64,000 nucleotides of DNA from assembly GCF_041415945.1 (NCBI RefSeq), contig NZ_JBGCUS010000001.1:3938501-4002500 (forward strand), given 5' to 3'. The first letter of the stretch is position 1. Each line of letters begins with the position of its first letter. The stretch is from Ancylobacter sp. IITR112 (GTDB lineage Bacteria > Pseudomonadota > Alphaproteobacteria > Rhizobiales > Xanthobacteraceae). This document shows, in pieces, positions 28,406-35,402 of the stretch. The translations under genes were made by a program, and so were the position numbers. Below the pieces are notes generated by a model. It saw only the letters and a program-made list of their open reading frames with translations. It was not told the origin of the DNA and searched no databases.

Positions 28406-28862
28406 TGCCCAACATTCGCACGTGCCTGTGGTCGCGTGCCGATCGGCGGAAGTCCGGACAAGAGGCCGGAAAATCGCCAGTCAGATCGGTAGCCGGAGGC
28501 GAAACCGGCGCACCTCGCTCTCAGCGGGGAACGTGACTTGAAGCAACGACGTACGGGCTTTTTTAGTCTCTGTCGGCCCTCCAAAGGTCGGGAAACTGAA
28601 GAGGCACTACTTCTTGCCGGGCGTGCGGTCGGGTCTCCCGTACCAAGCGAAGGCATCCGACGACGCTGGCGCTCTCCACATGCGCGCAGCTTCGCCTTGA
28701 TGCCACGGCTCCATTCCGAACGGCCGAACGGCTCCTGCCGCGCGGCCGGCGGACGGATGCGTATTCTCGCCATCAACGCGGCCCATTGGCGCCGCGTGAG
28801 GGTGTTCGCATCCACATGTCCGCTTCATCTGGATCGAGGCTTCGGGTCTGTGGGAGAGCGCC
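28406..28862 (+). ncRNA. Structured 5' leader of the decarboxylase gene, probable speF-type motif
   Basis: The 584-bp gap before the decarboxylase (28279-28862) has no convincing gene but dense RNA structure. A compound hairpin runs 28439-28489: CCGATC pairs with GATCGG, GGCG with CGCC, TCCGG with CCGGA. Next come GCCGG/CCGGC (28492-28508) and CCTCGCT/AGCGGGG (28513-28529). GTACGGG (28551-28557) can pair with CCCGTAC (28637-28643), competing with a GACTT..AAGC / GCTT..AGTC stem near a T6 run. A nested hairpin (GGATGCG 28755-28761 with CGCATCC 28807-28813; inner ACGCGGC/GCCGCGT at 28776-28797) ends about 40 nt before the start codon. A long leader called the speF motif is known before ornithine decarboxylase genes in alphaproteobacteria; position and size fit. 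Confidence 0.72.
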
Positions 28863-29993
28863 ATGACCGACCGTATTCGCGAGTTCCTGCGCAACCGACG
28901 TGAGGACGGTCCTTGCGTCGTCGTCGATCTCGACGTGGTGCGCACCAATTATGCCGCCTTCGCCCGGGCGCTGCCGGACACCCGCGTCTTCTACGCGGTG
29001 AAGGCCAATCCCGACGCGGCCATCCTCTCGGCGCTGGCCGAGATGGGCTCCTGCTTCGACTGCGCCTCGGTCGCCGAGATCCTGATGGCGCTCACCGCCG
29101 GCGCCACGCCCGACCGCATCTCCTTCGGCAACACCATCAAGAAGGAGCGCGATGTGGCGCGCGCCTTCGAGCTGGGCGTGCGCCTGTTCGCGGTCGATTC
29201 CACCGAGGAAGTCGAGAAGATCGCCCGCGCCGCCGCCGGCTCCAAGGTGTTCTGCCGCATCCTTTGCGACGGCGCCGGCGCCGAATGGCCGCTGTCGCGC
29301 AAGTTCGGCTGCGAGCCCGACATGGCCGTCGACGTGCTGGAGCACGCCCACCGGCTCGGGCTGGAGGCGCATGGCGTCTCCTTCCATGTCGGTTCGCAGC
29401 AGAAGAATGTCGAAGCCTGGGATTCCGCGCTGGCCTCGGCGAGCGCGATCTTCCGCGAATGCGCCCTGCGCGGCTTCTCGCTGTCGCTGGTCAATCTTGG
29501 CGGTGGTTTCCCGGCTAAGTACCTGCAGGACGTGCCGGCCGCCGAGGCCTACGGCGAGGCGATCTTCCGCGCTTTGTCCCGGCACTTCGGCAACGCCATC
29601 CCGCAGACCATCATCGAGCCGGGCCGCGGCATGGTCGGCGCGGCGGGCCTGATCGAGGCCGAGGTGGTGCTGATCTCGAAGAAGTCGGACACCGATTCGG
29701 TGCGCTGGGTCTATCTCGACATCGGCAAGTTCGGCGGTCTCGCCGAGACCATGGACGAGGCGATCCGCTACCCGATCGTCACCCCGCGCGACGGCGATGC
29801 GGTGGAGCCCTGCGTGCTCGCCGGCCCGACCTGCGATTCGGCCGACGTGCTGTACGAGAAGACCCCGGTCCTGCTGCCGGTGTCGCTCGCCATCGGCGAC
29901 AAGGTGCTGATCGAGGCCACCGGCGCCTACACCACCACCTATTCGGCGGTGGCGTTCAACGGCTTCGATCCGCTGCGATCCTACGTGATCTGA
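28863..29993 (+). CDS. Ornithine/lysine decarboxylase, alanine-racemase fold
   Basis: A 376-residue fold-type III PLP decarboxylase of the eukaryotic-like ornithine/diaminopimelate group. Lys47 in YAVKANP should bind PLP; the HVGSQ loop, the NLGGGFP phosphate clasp and EPGRG follow. The second-subunit residues Cys324 and Asp lie in PTCDSAD. The Asp/Ser pattern favours ornithine or lysine over arginine, giving putrescine or cadaverine. ATG at 28863 follows GGGAGAG by 5 nt. The long structured leader implies control by a metabolite, probably a polyamine or its precursor. A GNAT acetyltransferase gene follows after 121 bp. Confidence 0.92.
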   Translation: MTDRIREFLRNRREDGPCVVVDLDVVRTNYAAFARALPDTRVFYAVKANPDAAILSALAEMGSCFDCASVAEILMALTAGATPDRISFGNTIKKERDVARAFELGVRLFAVDSTEEVEKIARAAAGSKVFCRILCDGAGAEWPLSRKFGCEPDMAVDVLEHAHRLGLEAHGVSFHVGSQQKNVEAWDSALASASAIFRECALRGFSLSLVNLGGGFPAKYLQDVPAAEAYGEAIFRALSRHFGNAIPQTIIEPGRGMVGAAGLIEAEVVLISKKSDTDSVRWVYLDIGKFGGLAETMDEAIRYPIVTPRDGDAVEPCVLAGPTCDSADVLYEKTPVLLPVSLAIGDKVLIEATGAYTTTYSAVAFNGFDPLRSYVI

Positions 29994-30011
29994 GCGGGTC
30001 GCGGCCCGCTC
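29992..30011 (+). terminator. Stem-loop directly after the decarboxylase stop codon
   Basis: GAGCGGG (29992-29998) pairs perfectly with CCCGCTC (30005-30011) around a 6-nt loop, beginning inside the stop codon. There is no T run, so it may stabilise the mRNA end or act as a weak or factor-dependent stop before the acetyltransferase gene. Confidence 0.4.
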
Positions 30012-30017
30012 CAAGGA

Positions 30018-30053
30018 CATCCCGGTTCCCGCCTCGGCGCCGGCCGGGATGAC
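30018..30053. repeat. Short REP-like palindrome
   Basis: CATCCCGG (30018-30025) and CCGGGATGAC (about 30044-30053) form a short copy of the dispersed element between the decarboxylase and acetyltransferase genes. Confidence 0.6.
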
Positions 30054-30114
30054 GCATCCTCACAATTCCCTGTCCCTCTTTTGCCCGGTCCATCCCGGGT
30101 GTTGGAGGCCGCTC

Positions 30115-30711
30115 ATGTCCACCTTCTCGCCCGCCCTCACCGCCCCCGCCATCTCGCTTGAGACGGCCGCCGATGTCGTCCAGCGCGAGGCGCTGCTCGA
30201 CCTCGCCTTCGGCCGCGCGGCGCGCCTCGCCAAGACCAGCGAGCGCCTGCGCGAAGGCCGCAAGCCGGCCGAGGGCCTCGCTTTCGCCGCGCACGGCCCG
30301 GATGGGCGCGTGGTGGCGACGCTGCGCCTGTGGCATGTGACGGCCGGTCCCGGCCGTCCGGCGCTGCTGCTCGGCCCGCTGGCGGTGCATCCCTGGTTCC
30401 GTGATCGCGGCCTCGGCGGCGCGCTGATGAACACCGCCATTTGCGAGGCGAGCCGGCTCGGCCATGGCGCGATCCTGCTGGTGGGCGATGCGCCTTATTA
30501 TGCCCGCTTCGGCTTCGATCCGGCGCTGACGCAGGGCCTGTGGCTGCCCGGCGCCTTCGACCGCAGCCGCTTCCTCGGGCTGGAACTGATCTCCGGCGCG
30601 CTTGCCGGCGCGCGCGGCCTGGTCAGCCCTACCGGCACCCCGGTGGAACTGCCGAGCCTCGGCGAACTGGTGGCGCAGGGCGGCACGGGCGAGCTGCGCC
30701 GCTCGGCCTGA
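30115..30711 (+). CDS. GNAT N-acetyltransferase
   Basis: A 198-residue acetyltransferase. LLLGPLAVHPWFRDRGLGGALM is the GNAT acetyl-CoA motif A, followed by ILLVGDAPYYARFGF, typical of the YhbS-like subgroup. GGAGG lies 6 nt before ATG 30115, which decides the start over an upstream in-frame ATG at 30049. It lies just after the decarboxylase, a pairing seen in other Hyphomicrobiales, so a polyamine or related amine is a possible substrate, but this is inference from position. Confidence 0.85.
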   Translation: MSTFSPALTAPAISLETAADVVQREALLDLAFGRAARLAKTSERLREGRKPAEGLAFAAHGPDGRVVATLRLWHVTAGPGRPALLLGPLAVHPWFRDRGLGGALMNTAICEASRLGHGAILLVGDAPYYARFGFDPALTQGLWLPGAFDRSRFLGLELISGALAGARGLVSPTGTPVELPSLGELVAQGGTGELRRSA

Positions 30712-30740
30712 GCCGGCAGGCGCGGCTGCCCCTTTGCCAT

Positions 30741-30835
30741 TATCCCGGCCGCCGGCGAAGCCGGAGAGCCGGGATAGGCTTCAGAACCGCGAACGGCCTG
30801 CGATCCCGGATCGGCCTGCGGCCGTCCGGGATGAC
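30741..30835. repeat. REP-like palindromic element, double unit
   Basis: Two units lie between the convergent acetyltransferase and ohr genes: TATCCCGGC...GCCGGGATA (about 30742-30778) and GATCCCGG...TCCGGGATGAC (about 30801-30834). The stems could end transcription from both sides. Confidence 0.7.
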
Positions 30836-30863
30836 ATCATTATCAAGGTGCGCGCAGGAGAAT

Positions 30864-31280
30864 TCAGCCGGCGCTGAGCTCGACCGGAATATTGCCGCGC
30901 GTCGCCTTGGAATAGGGGCACATCTGGTGCGCGGCTTCCAGCACCTCCCGGGTCTGTTCCGGCGACAGGGCGGGGGCGGTGAGCGACAGCTTGGCGGCGA
31001 GGCTAAAGCCGTCATCACCCTTCACCAGCGACACCGCGACAGTGACGGCGGCGCCGGTCACATCCAGCTTCTTCTGGTGGCCGACGGCTTCCACGGCGGA
31101 GCCGAAACAGGCGGCATAGCCGGTGGCGAACAGGTGCTCGGGCGTGGTCTTGCCGGAATCGAGCACGCCGTTTTTCGGCATGCCGAGATCGACCGAGACC
31201 GAGCCGTCGCTGGTCTGCGAATGGCCGTTGCGGCCGCCGACGGCGGTGGCGGTGCCGGTGAAGAGAACGGTGCCGGACAT
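30864..31280 (-). CDS. ohr: Organic hydroperoxide resistance protein (OsmC/Ohr)
   Basis: A 138-residue OsmC-fold peroxidase that reduces organic hydroperoxides with a dithiol. The two reactive cysteines lie in GYAACFGSAV and HQMCPYSKATRGNI, the Ohr-specific arrangement, and TTPEHLFATG supplies the active-site Glu/Arg region. The ATG at 31280 starts MSGTVLFTGTA, the normal family N-terminus. No ohrR repressor gene is nearby. The upstream gap holds a GGGTCC-GAT-GGACCC inverted repeat. Confidence 0.94.
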   Translation of the reverse strand: MSGTVLFTGTATAVGGRNGHSQTSDGSVSVDLGMPKNGVLDSGKTTPEHLFATGYAACFGSAVEAVGHQKKLDVTGAAVTVAVSLVKGDDGFSLAAKLSLTAPALSPEQTREVLEAAHQMCPYSKATRGNIPVELSAG

Positions 31281-31299
31281 GCAAATCTCCCTGTGACAT

Positions 31300-31314
31300 G
31301 GGTCCGATGGACCC
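31300..31314. promoter_or_regulatory. Inverted repeat upstream of ohr
   Basis: GGGTCC (31300-31305) and GGACCC (31309-31314) form a perfect 6-bp dyad with 3-bp centre, 19 bp before the ohr start codon. It could be an operator or an mRNA hairpin near the ribosome site. It does not resemble the AT-rich OhrR site I would expect. Nothing else stands out in the 254-bp gap to ygfZ. Confidence 0.3.
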
Positions 31315-31534
31315 GATAGGACGGGCCGAGGGGGCCGGAGCCGGCCCGCCTGCCTCAAGATGGGGCGTCCCCGGCGGCGGACAACCGCCTGTCGCCGCTT
31401 CGCTTGCGCGTGCGCACGGCGCAGGCGTATGTGTTCCTGATTTGTTTCTTTGGGCTTGCCCGCCGCAGCGCTGCGTCGTACCTCTCGTTCGACCTGCCCG
31501 ACCTGCCGGGCCCGCACATTCGGAGCGCGCCTCC

Positions 31535-32383
31535 ATGCCGATCGCGATCCTGAAGGAGCGCGTCGTCGCCCGCATTGCCGGGGCAGACGCTACGCATTTC
31601 CTCGACAATCTGCTCACCGCCCGCACCCCCGCGCCGGGCGCCGCACGCTATGCCGCGCTGCTCGCCCCGCAGGGCAAGATCATCGCCGACATGATCGTGC
31701 GGGCGACCGAAGGCGGGTACCGGCTTGATCTTCCCCGCGCGGTGGCGCCCGACCTTCTCAAGCGGCTGCAGCTCTACCGGCTGCGCGCCAAGGTGGAGAT
31801 CGGCCTGCTCGACGATCTCGCCGTCGGCGTGGCCTGGGGCGGGGCGAGCCCGCTCATTGACACGCTGGCTTATGACGACCCGCGCCTGCCTGCGCTCGGC
31901 CGGCGCTTCCTGCTGCCCGCCGCCGAACCGGCGCAGATTTCCATGGTCCCGGAAGCGGAATGGCATGCGCACCGCATCGCCCTCGGCGTGCCCGAGGGCG
32001 GTCAGGATTTCCTCTATGGCGACGCCTTCCCGCACGAGGCGGACATGGACCAGCTCGGCGGCATCGACTTCGACAAGGGCTGCTATGTCGGGCAGGAAAT
32101 CGTCAGCCGCATGCAGCATCGCGGCACGGCGCGCACGCGCATCATTCCGGTGGCCCTGTGCGGTCCGCCGCCAGCCGAGGGCACGCCGATCACCGCCGGC
32201 GGCAAGACGCTGGGCCGCCTCGGCTCGGGCATCGACGGCCGCGCGCTGGCGCTGATCCGGCTCGACCGGCTGGAGGAGGCGCGCGCCGCCGGCCAGACCG
32301 TTGAAGCCGACGGCGCCGCGCTGGTGCCCGAACGGCCGGGCTGGGCGCACTTCGCCATTCCCGGCACGGAGGAGGGGGCGTGA
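31535..32383 (+). CDS. ygfZ: Folate-binding protein YgfZ, Fe-S cluster maintenance
   Basis: A 282-residue GcvT-like protein that binds folate and helps Fe-S cluster enzymes, including MiaB-type proteins. The family motif KGCYVGQEIVSRMQHRG is present near residue 190, with the conserved Cys. ATG 31535 begins MPIAILKERVVARIAG, as expected for YgfZ; the longer frame is unsupported. Its stop overlaps the GTG of tag by 4 bp, the first of a run of closely coupled genes. Confidence 0.92.
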   Translation: MPIAILKERVVARIAGADATHFLDNLLTARTPAPGAARYAALLAPQGKIIADMIVRATEGGYRLDLPRAVAPDLLKRLQLYRLRAKVEIGLLDDLAVGVAWGGASPLIDTLAYDDPRLPALGRRFLLPAAEPAQISMVPEAEWHAHRIALGVPEGGQDFLYGDAFPHEADMDQLGGIDFDKGCYVGQEIVSRMQHRGTARTRIIPVALCGPPPAEGTPITAGGKTLGRLGSGIDGRALALIRLDRLEEARAAGQTVEADGAALVPERPGWAHFAIPGTEEGA

Positions 32384-32988
32384 AGGTCCATACGCATGAA
32401 GATGGCGTGACGCGCTGCGCCTGGTGCGGCACCGATCCGCTCTATGTCGCCTATCACGACACCGAATGGGGCGTGCCGGAATATGACGACCGCGCGCTGT
32501 TCGAGAAGCTGATCCTCGACGGCTTTCAGGCCGGGCTGGCCTGGATCACCATTCTGCGCAAGCGCGAGGGGTTTCGCGCGGCGTTTGACGGCTTCCAGCC
32601 GGAGATCATTGCCGGCTACGGGCCGGAAAAAGTGGAAGCGCTGATGCAGGATGCCGGCATTGTGCGCAACCGTTCCAAGATCGAATCGACCATACGCTCG
32701 GCACAGGTCTGGCTCGACATTCAGGAGCGCGGGCCGGGATTCGCCAAGCTGCTCTGGGGCATTAACGGCCCGGTGCTCGACAATCGGCGCGCGCCGGACG
32801 CCCCGGCGCTGGTGACCTCTCCCGTCGCCATCACCATGTCGAAGGAACTGAAGAAGCGCGGCTTCAACTTTGTCGGGCCGACCATCGTCTATGCCTTCAT
32901 GCAGGCGGTGGGCATGGTCGACGATCACGCCGTGACCTGCCACCGGCACGGGCGGGCGAGCCAAGATGCGTCGGCGGCGCGGGCGTGA
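32380..32988 (+). CDS. tag: DNA-3-methyladenine glycosylase I
   Basis: A 202-residue helix-hairpin-helix glycosylase that removes 3-methyladenine from DNA. It has the zinc-site CAWCGTDPLY at the start with later Cys/His ligands near CHRHG, the YHDTEWGVP motif and the substrate-pocket segment GFQAGLAWITILRKRE. GTG start at 32380 overlaps the ygfZ stop. The last residues are a short basic tail. Confidence 0.94.
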   Translation: MKVHTHEDGVTRCAWCGTDPLYVAYHDTEWGVPEYDDRALFEKLILDGFQAGLAWITILRKREGFRAAFDGFQPEIIAGYGPEKVEALMQDAGIVRNRSKIESTIRSAQVWLDIQERGPGFAKLLWGINGPVLDNRRAPDAPALVTSPVAITMSKELKKRGFNFVGPTIVYAFMQAVGMVDDHAVTCHRHGRASQDASAARA

Positions 32989-32998
32989 GGGCGGCGCG

Positions 32999-33652
32999 AT
33001 GAGCCTTGCCGACGCGATGACACCCGCAAAGAAGGCGGCGGCGAAACCCGTGCGCGCCTGGCAGCGCATGCTGTCCGGCCGGCGGCTCGATCTCATCAAC
33101 CCCTCGCCGCTCGATATCGAGATCGAGGACATCGCCCATGGCCTCGCCCGCGTCGCCCGCTGGAACGGCCAGACGGCCGGCGAGCACATCTTCTCGGTGG
33201 CGCAGCATTCGGTGCTGGTGGAACTCATCGCCCGCCGTCAGGCAGCGGCGCGGGGCGGGGAAATTGATCGCCGCTGGCGGCTCGCCATGCTGCTGCATGA
33301 CGCGCCGGAATATGTGGTCGGCGACATGATCAGCCCGTTCAAGGCGGTGATCGGCGGCGACTACAAGGCGGTGGAGGCGCGGCTGCTGGCGGCGGTGAGC
33401 CTGCGCTTCGGACTGCCGGTGCAGTGGCCGGCGACGCTGACCGCGCGGGTGAAGGCAGCCGACCGCGCCAGCGCCTTTCTGGAGGCGACGCGGCTCGCCG
33501 GCTTCGCCATCCCGGAGGCGCGGCGGCTGTTCGGCACGCCCTGCCCGCTCGACAGCGCGCTGGAACGGGACTACCTCACCCCGTGGAGCGCGGGCGAGGC
33601 AAAGGCCCGCTTCCTCGCCCGCTTCGAGGAACTGGTCGCGGAGGCCTCATGA
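32999..33652 (+). CDS. HD-domain phosphohydrolase (YfbR-like)
   Basis: A 217-residue HD-family protein. The metal ligands are seen as GEHIFSVAQHS (His), MLLHDAPEYVVGDM (HD) and a later Asp in VKAADRAS. This order resembles YfbR-type 5'-deoxynucleotidases, which act on deoxynucleoside monophosphates. ATG 32999 lies 10 bp after tag. Its stop overlaps the next start by 4 bp. Substrate assignment is by family only. Confidence 0.85.
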   Translation: MSLADAMTPAKKAAAKPVRAWQRMLSGRRLDLINPSPLDIEIEDIAHGLARVARWNGQTAGEHIFSVAQHSVLVELIARRQAAARGGEIDRRWRLAMLLHDAPEYVVGDMISPFKAVIGGDYKAVEARLLAAVSLRFGLPVQWPATLTARVKAADRASAFLEATRLAGFAIPEARRLFGTPCPLDSALERDYLTPWSAGEAKARFLARFEELVAEAS

Positions 33653-34155
33653 TTCATGTCTGCCCGCTCTCGCGGCTGGAGGAGACCGTCGCCCGCACCC
33701 GGGCCGAGCATGTGCTCTCGGTGATCAATGTCGCCACGCCGGTGACGCTTCCGGCCACGGTGCGGCCGGAGAACCATCTCTTCGTCGGCTTCAACGACAT
33801 TCTGGCCCCGCAGGAAGGGCTGATCCACCCTTCGCTCGACCATGTCGAGGCCATTCTCGGCTTCGCCCGCCGCTGGCCGCGTCAGGCGCCGCTGGTGGTG
33901 CATTGCTATCTCGGGGTGAGCCGCTCCACCGCCTCGGCCTATATCGCCGCCTGCGCCCTGGCGCCGGAGCGGGACGAGGCGGAAATCGCTCAGGCGCTGC
34001 GCGCCGCCTCGCCCATCGCCACACCAAACGCGCTGCTGGTGGAGATCGCCGATGGCGTGCTCGGCCGGCAGGGCCGCATGCGCGCCGCCATCGCCGCCAT
34101 CGGCCGCGGCCGCGAGGCGATGGAGAACGAGCCGTTCGAAATCAGGCTGGGGTGA
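33649..34155 (+). CDS. Tyrosine phosphatase-like protein
   Basis: A 168-residue cysteine-phosphatase fold protein. The active-site loop is HCYLGVSRSTAS, with Cys86 and Arg92 in the C-x5-R signature, and HLFVGFNDI supplies a candidate general-acid Asp. It resembles the small protein-tyrosine-phosphatase-like proteins of alphaproteobacteria. The ATG overlaps the HD gene's stop, so the two are translationally coupled. Substrate unknown. Confidence 0.82.
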   Translation: MIHVCPLSRLEETVARTRAEHVLSVINVATPVTLPATVRPENHLFVGFNDILAPQEGLIHPSLDHVEAILGFARRWPRQAPLVVHCYLGVSRSTASAYIAACALAPERDEAEIAQALRAASPIATPNALLVEIADGVLGRQGRMRAAIAAIGRGREAMENEPFEIRLG

Positions 34156-34225
34156 GGGGCTGGCTTGAGGAGGCTGGGCGGCCCCAGCCATCGCCCGCGC
34201 GGCACATGATGCCCCGCCGCTCGCC

Positions 34226-34368
34226 GTCATCCCCGGGCTTGGCCCATCTCGCCCTCACCCCCAGGCTTGGCCCCTCCCGCCGTCATCCCCGGGCTTGGCC
34301 CGGGGATCCACGATTGGTGCCCGCATAAAGGAGAAGGCGCGGATGCCCGGGCCGGGCCCGGGCATGAC
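34226..34368. repeat. Cluster of variant REP-like palindromes
   Basis: Three variant units lie in the gap between convergent genes: GTCATCCCCGGG at 34226, GTCATCCCCGGG at 34282 with a perfect CCCCGGGC-ttg-GCCCGGGG hairpin (34287-34305), and GCCCGGGCCGGGCCCGGGC followed by ATGAC ending at 34368. The remaining bases of the 263-bp gap show no gene. Confidence 0.75.
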
Positions 34369-34418
34369 GTGTAGTGGCGAAAAGGGCGCGGCGGGCGCCG
34401 TGCCCGGGCCGCCGCGGC

Positions 34419-35096
34419 TCAGCCGACCGGAACGCCCGTGGCCGGCAGCACCACCACCCGAGTGCCGGTCGGCACGCGGCGGTAGAGGTCGATAATGTCC
34501 TGATTGATGAAGCGGATGCAGCCGGACGAGACCTGCGTGCCGATGGTCCAGGGCTCGGTGGTGCCGTGCAGGCGATAATAGGTGTCGCGTCCGTCCTTGT
34601 AGAGATAGAGCGCGCGGGGGCCGAGCGGGTTGGTCGGGCCGCCCGGCAGGCCGCCGGCATAGGGTCCGTAGCGCTCCGGTTCGCGGGCGATCATCGCCTG
34701 GGTCGGCGTCCAGCGCGGCCATTCCGCCTTGCGGGCGACAACGCCTTCGCCGCGGAAATTGAAGCCTTCCTCGCGGCCCACGCCGACGCCGTAGCGCAGC
34801 GCCCGTCCATTGGCCATGACAAGATAAGCGAAGCGCTCATTGGGATCGACCACGATGGTGCCCGGCTGGTAGCGGGTCGAATAGGCCACTTCCTGGCGCA
34901 GGAAGCGCGGGTCGATCTGCGTCAGATCCACCGCCGGCACCGGGAACGGCTCGTCATTGATCGCCGCGTACATGCGCAGATATTGCGGGTCCATGGCGGG
35001 CGGCAGGATACGGCTCGCCACCGGCTCGCGCGTGGTGGCGCAACCGGCGAGGGCGAGAGGCGAGGCGATCAGGAACAGGCGGCGGTCGAGAAGCAT
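34419..35096 (-). CDS. L,D-transpeptidase (YkuD domain), probable lipoprotein
   Basis: A 225-residue cell-wall enzyme that forms 3-3 cross-links or tethers proteins to peptidoglycan. The YkuD core runs from TIVVDPNERFAYL to the active site HGTTEPWTIG...SSGCIRF with the catalytic Cys. ATG 35096 gives a signal of about 18 residues: DRRLFL, a hydrophobic run, then the lipobox LAGC. The twin Arg before LFL suggests possible Tat export. It converges with the phosphatase operon. Confidence 0.88.
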   Translation of the reverse strand: MLLDRRLFLIASPLALAGCATTREPVASRILPPAMDPQYLRMYAAINDEPFPVPAVDLTQIDPRFLRQEVAYSTRYQPGTIVVDPNERFAYLVMANGRALRYGVGVGREEGFNFRGEGVVARKAEWPRWTPTQAMIAREPERYGPYAGGLPGGPTNPLGPRALYLYKDGRDTYYRLHGTTEPWTIGTQVSSGCIRFINQDIIDLYRRVPTGTRVVVLPATGVPVG

Positions 35097-35191
35097 GGGG
35101 GCGCACGCAGGGAGAAGAGGTGGGGGAACGGCGAATGGGGCAATGATCCTCACCTACAGGCGAAGCATGGCAAAGTTCGTGAACAGGGTGA

Positions 35192-35287
35192 TCACGCCCC
35201 CGTCACCCGCCGCAATTGCCGGTAGGTGTGGCGCAGCAGCCTCACATGCTTGTAGTGGGGCACCGCCGCCTGCACCGTAGCGGCCAT
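35192..35287 (-). CDS. Possible 31-residue basic peptide
   Basis: Within the 306-bp gap before the MFS gene (35097-35402), the minus strand can encode a 31-residue peptide rich in Arg, His and Leu (PHYKHVRLLRHTYRQLRR). It has an ATG but only a weak ribosome site. It could be a small gene, the remnant of a larger one, or chance. The rest of the gap shows no feature apart from an AT-rich patch near 35315-35332. Confidence 0.2.
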   Translation of the reverse strand: MAATVQAAVPHYKHVRLLRHTYRQLRRVTGA

Positions 35288-35402
35288 TCATCGGTTTTGC
35301 TGATGCCCATCCTGAAAATTATTCGTTTTCCAGCGGTGCGCCAGCGGCGCTAGCTTCACCATCACGGCGGCCTGCGCCGTGCCGCGCCGAATCGAGGCTC
35401 CG

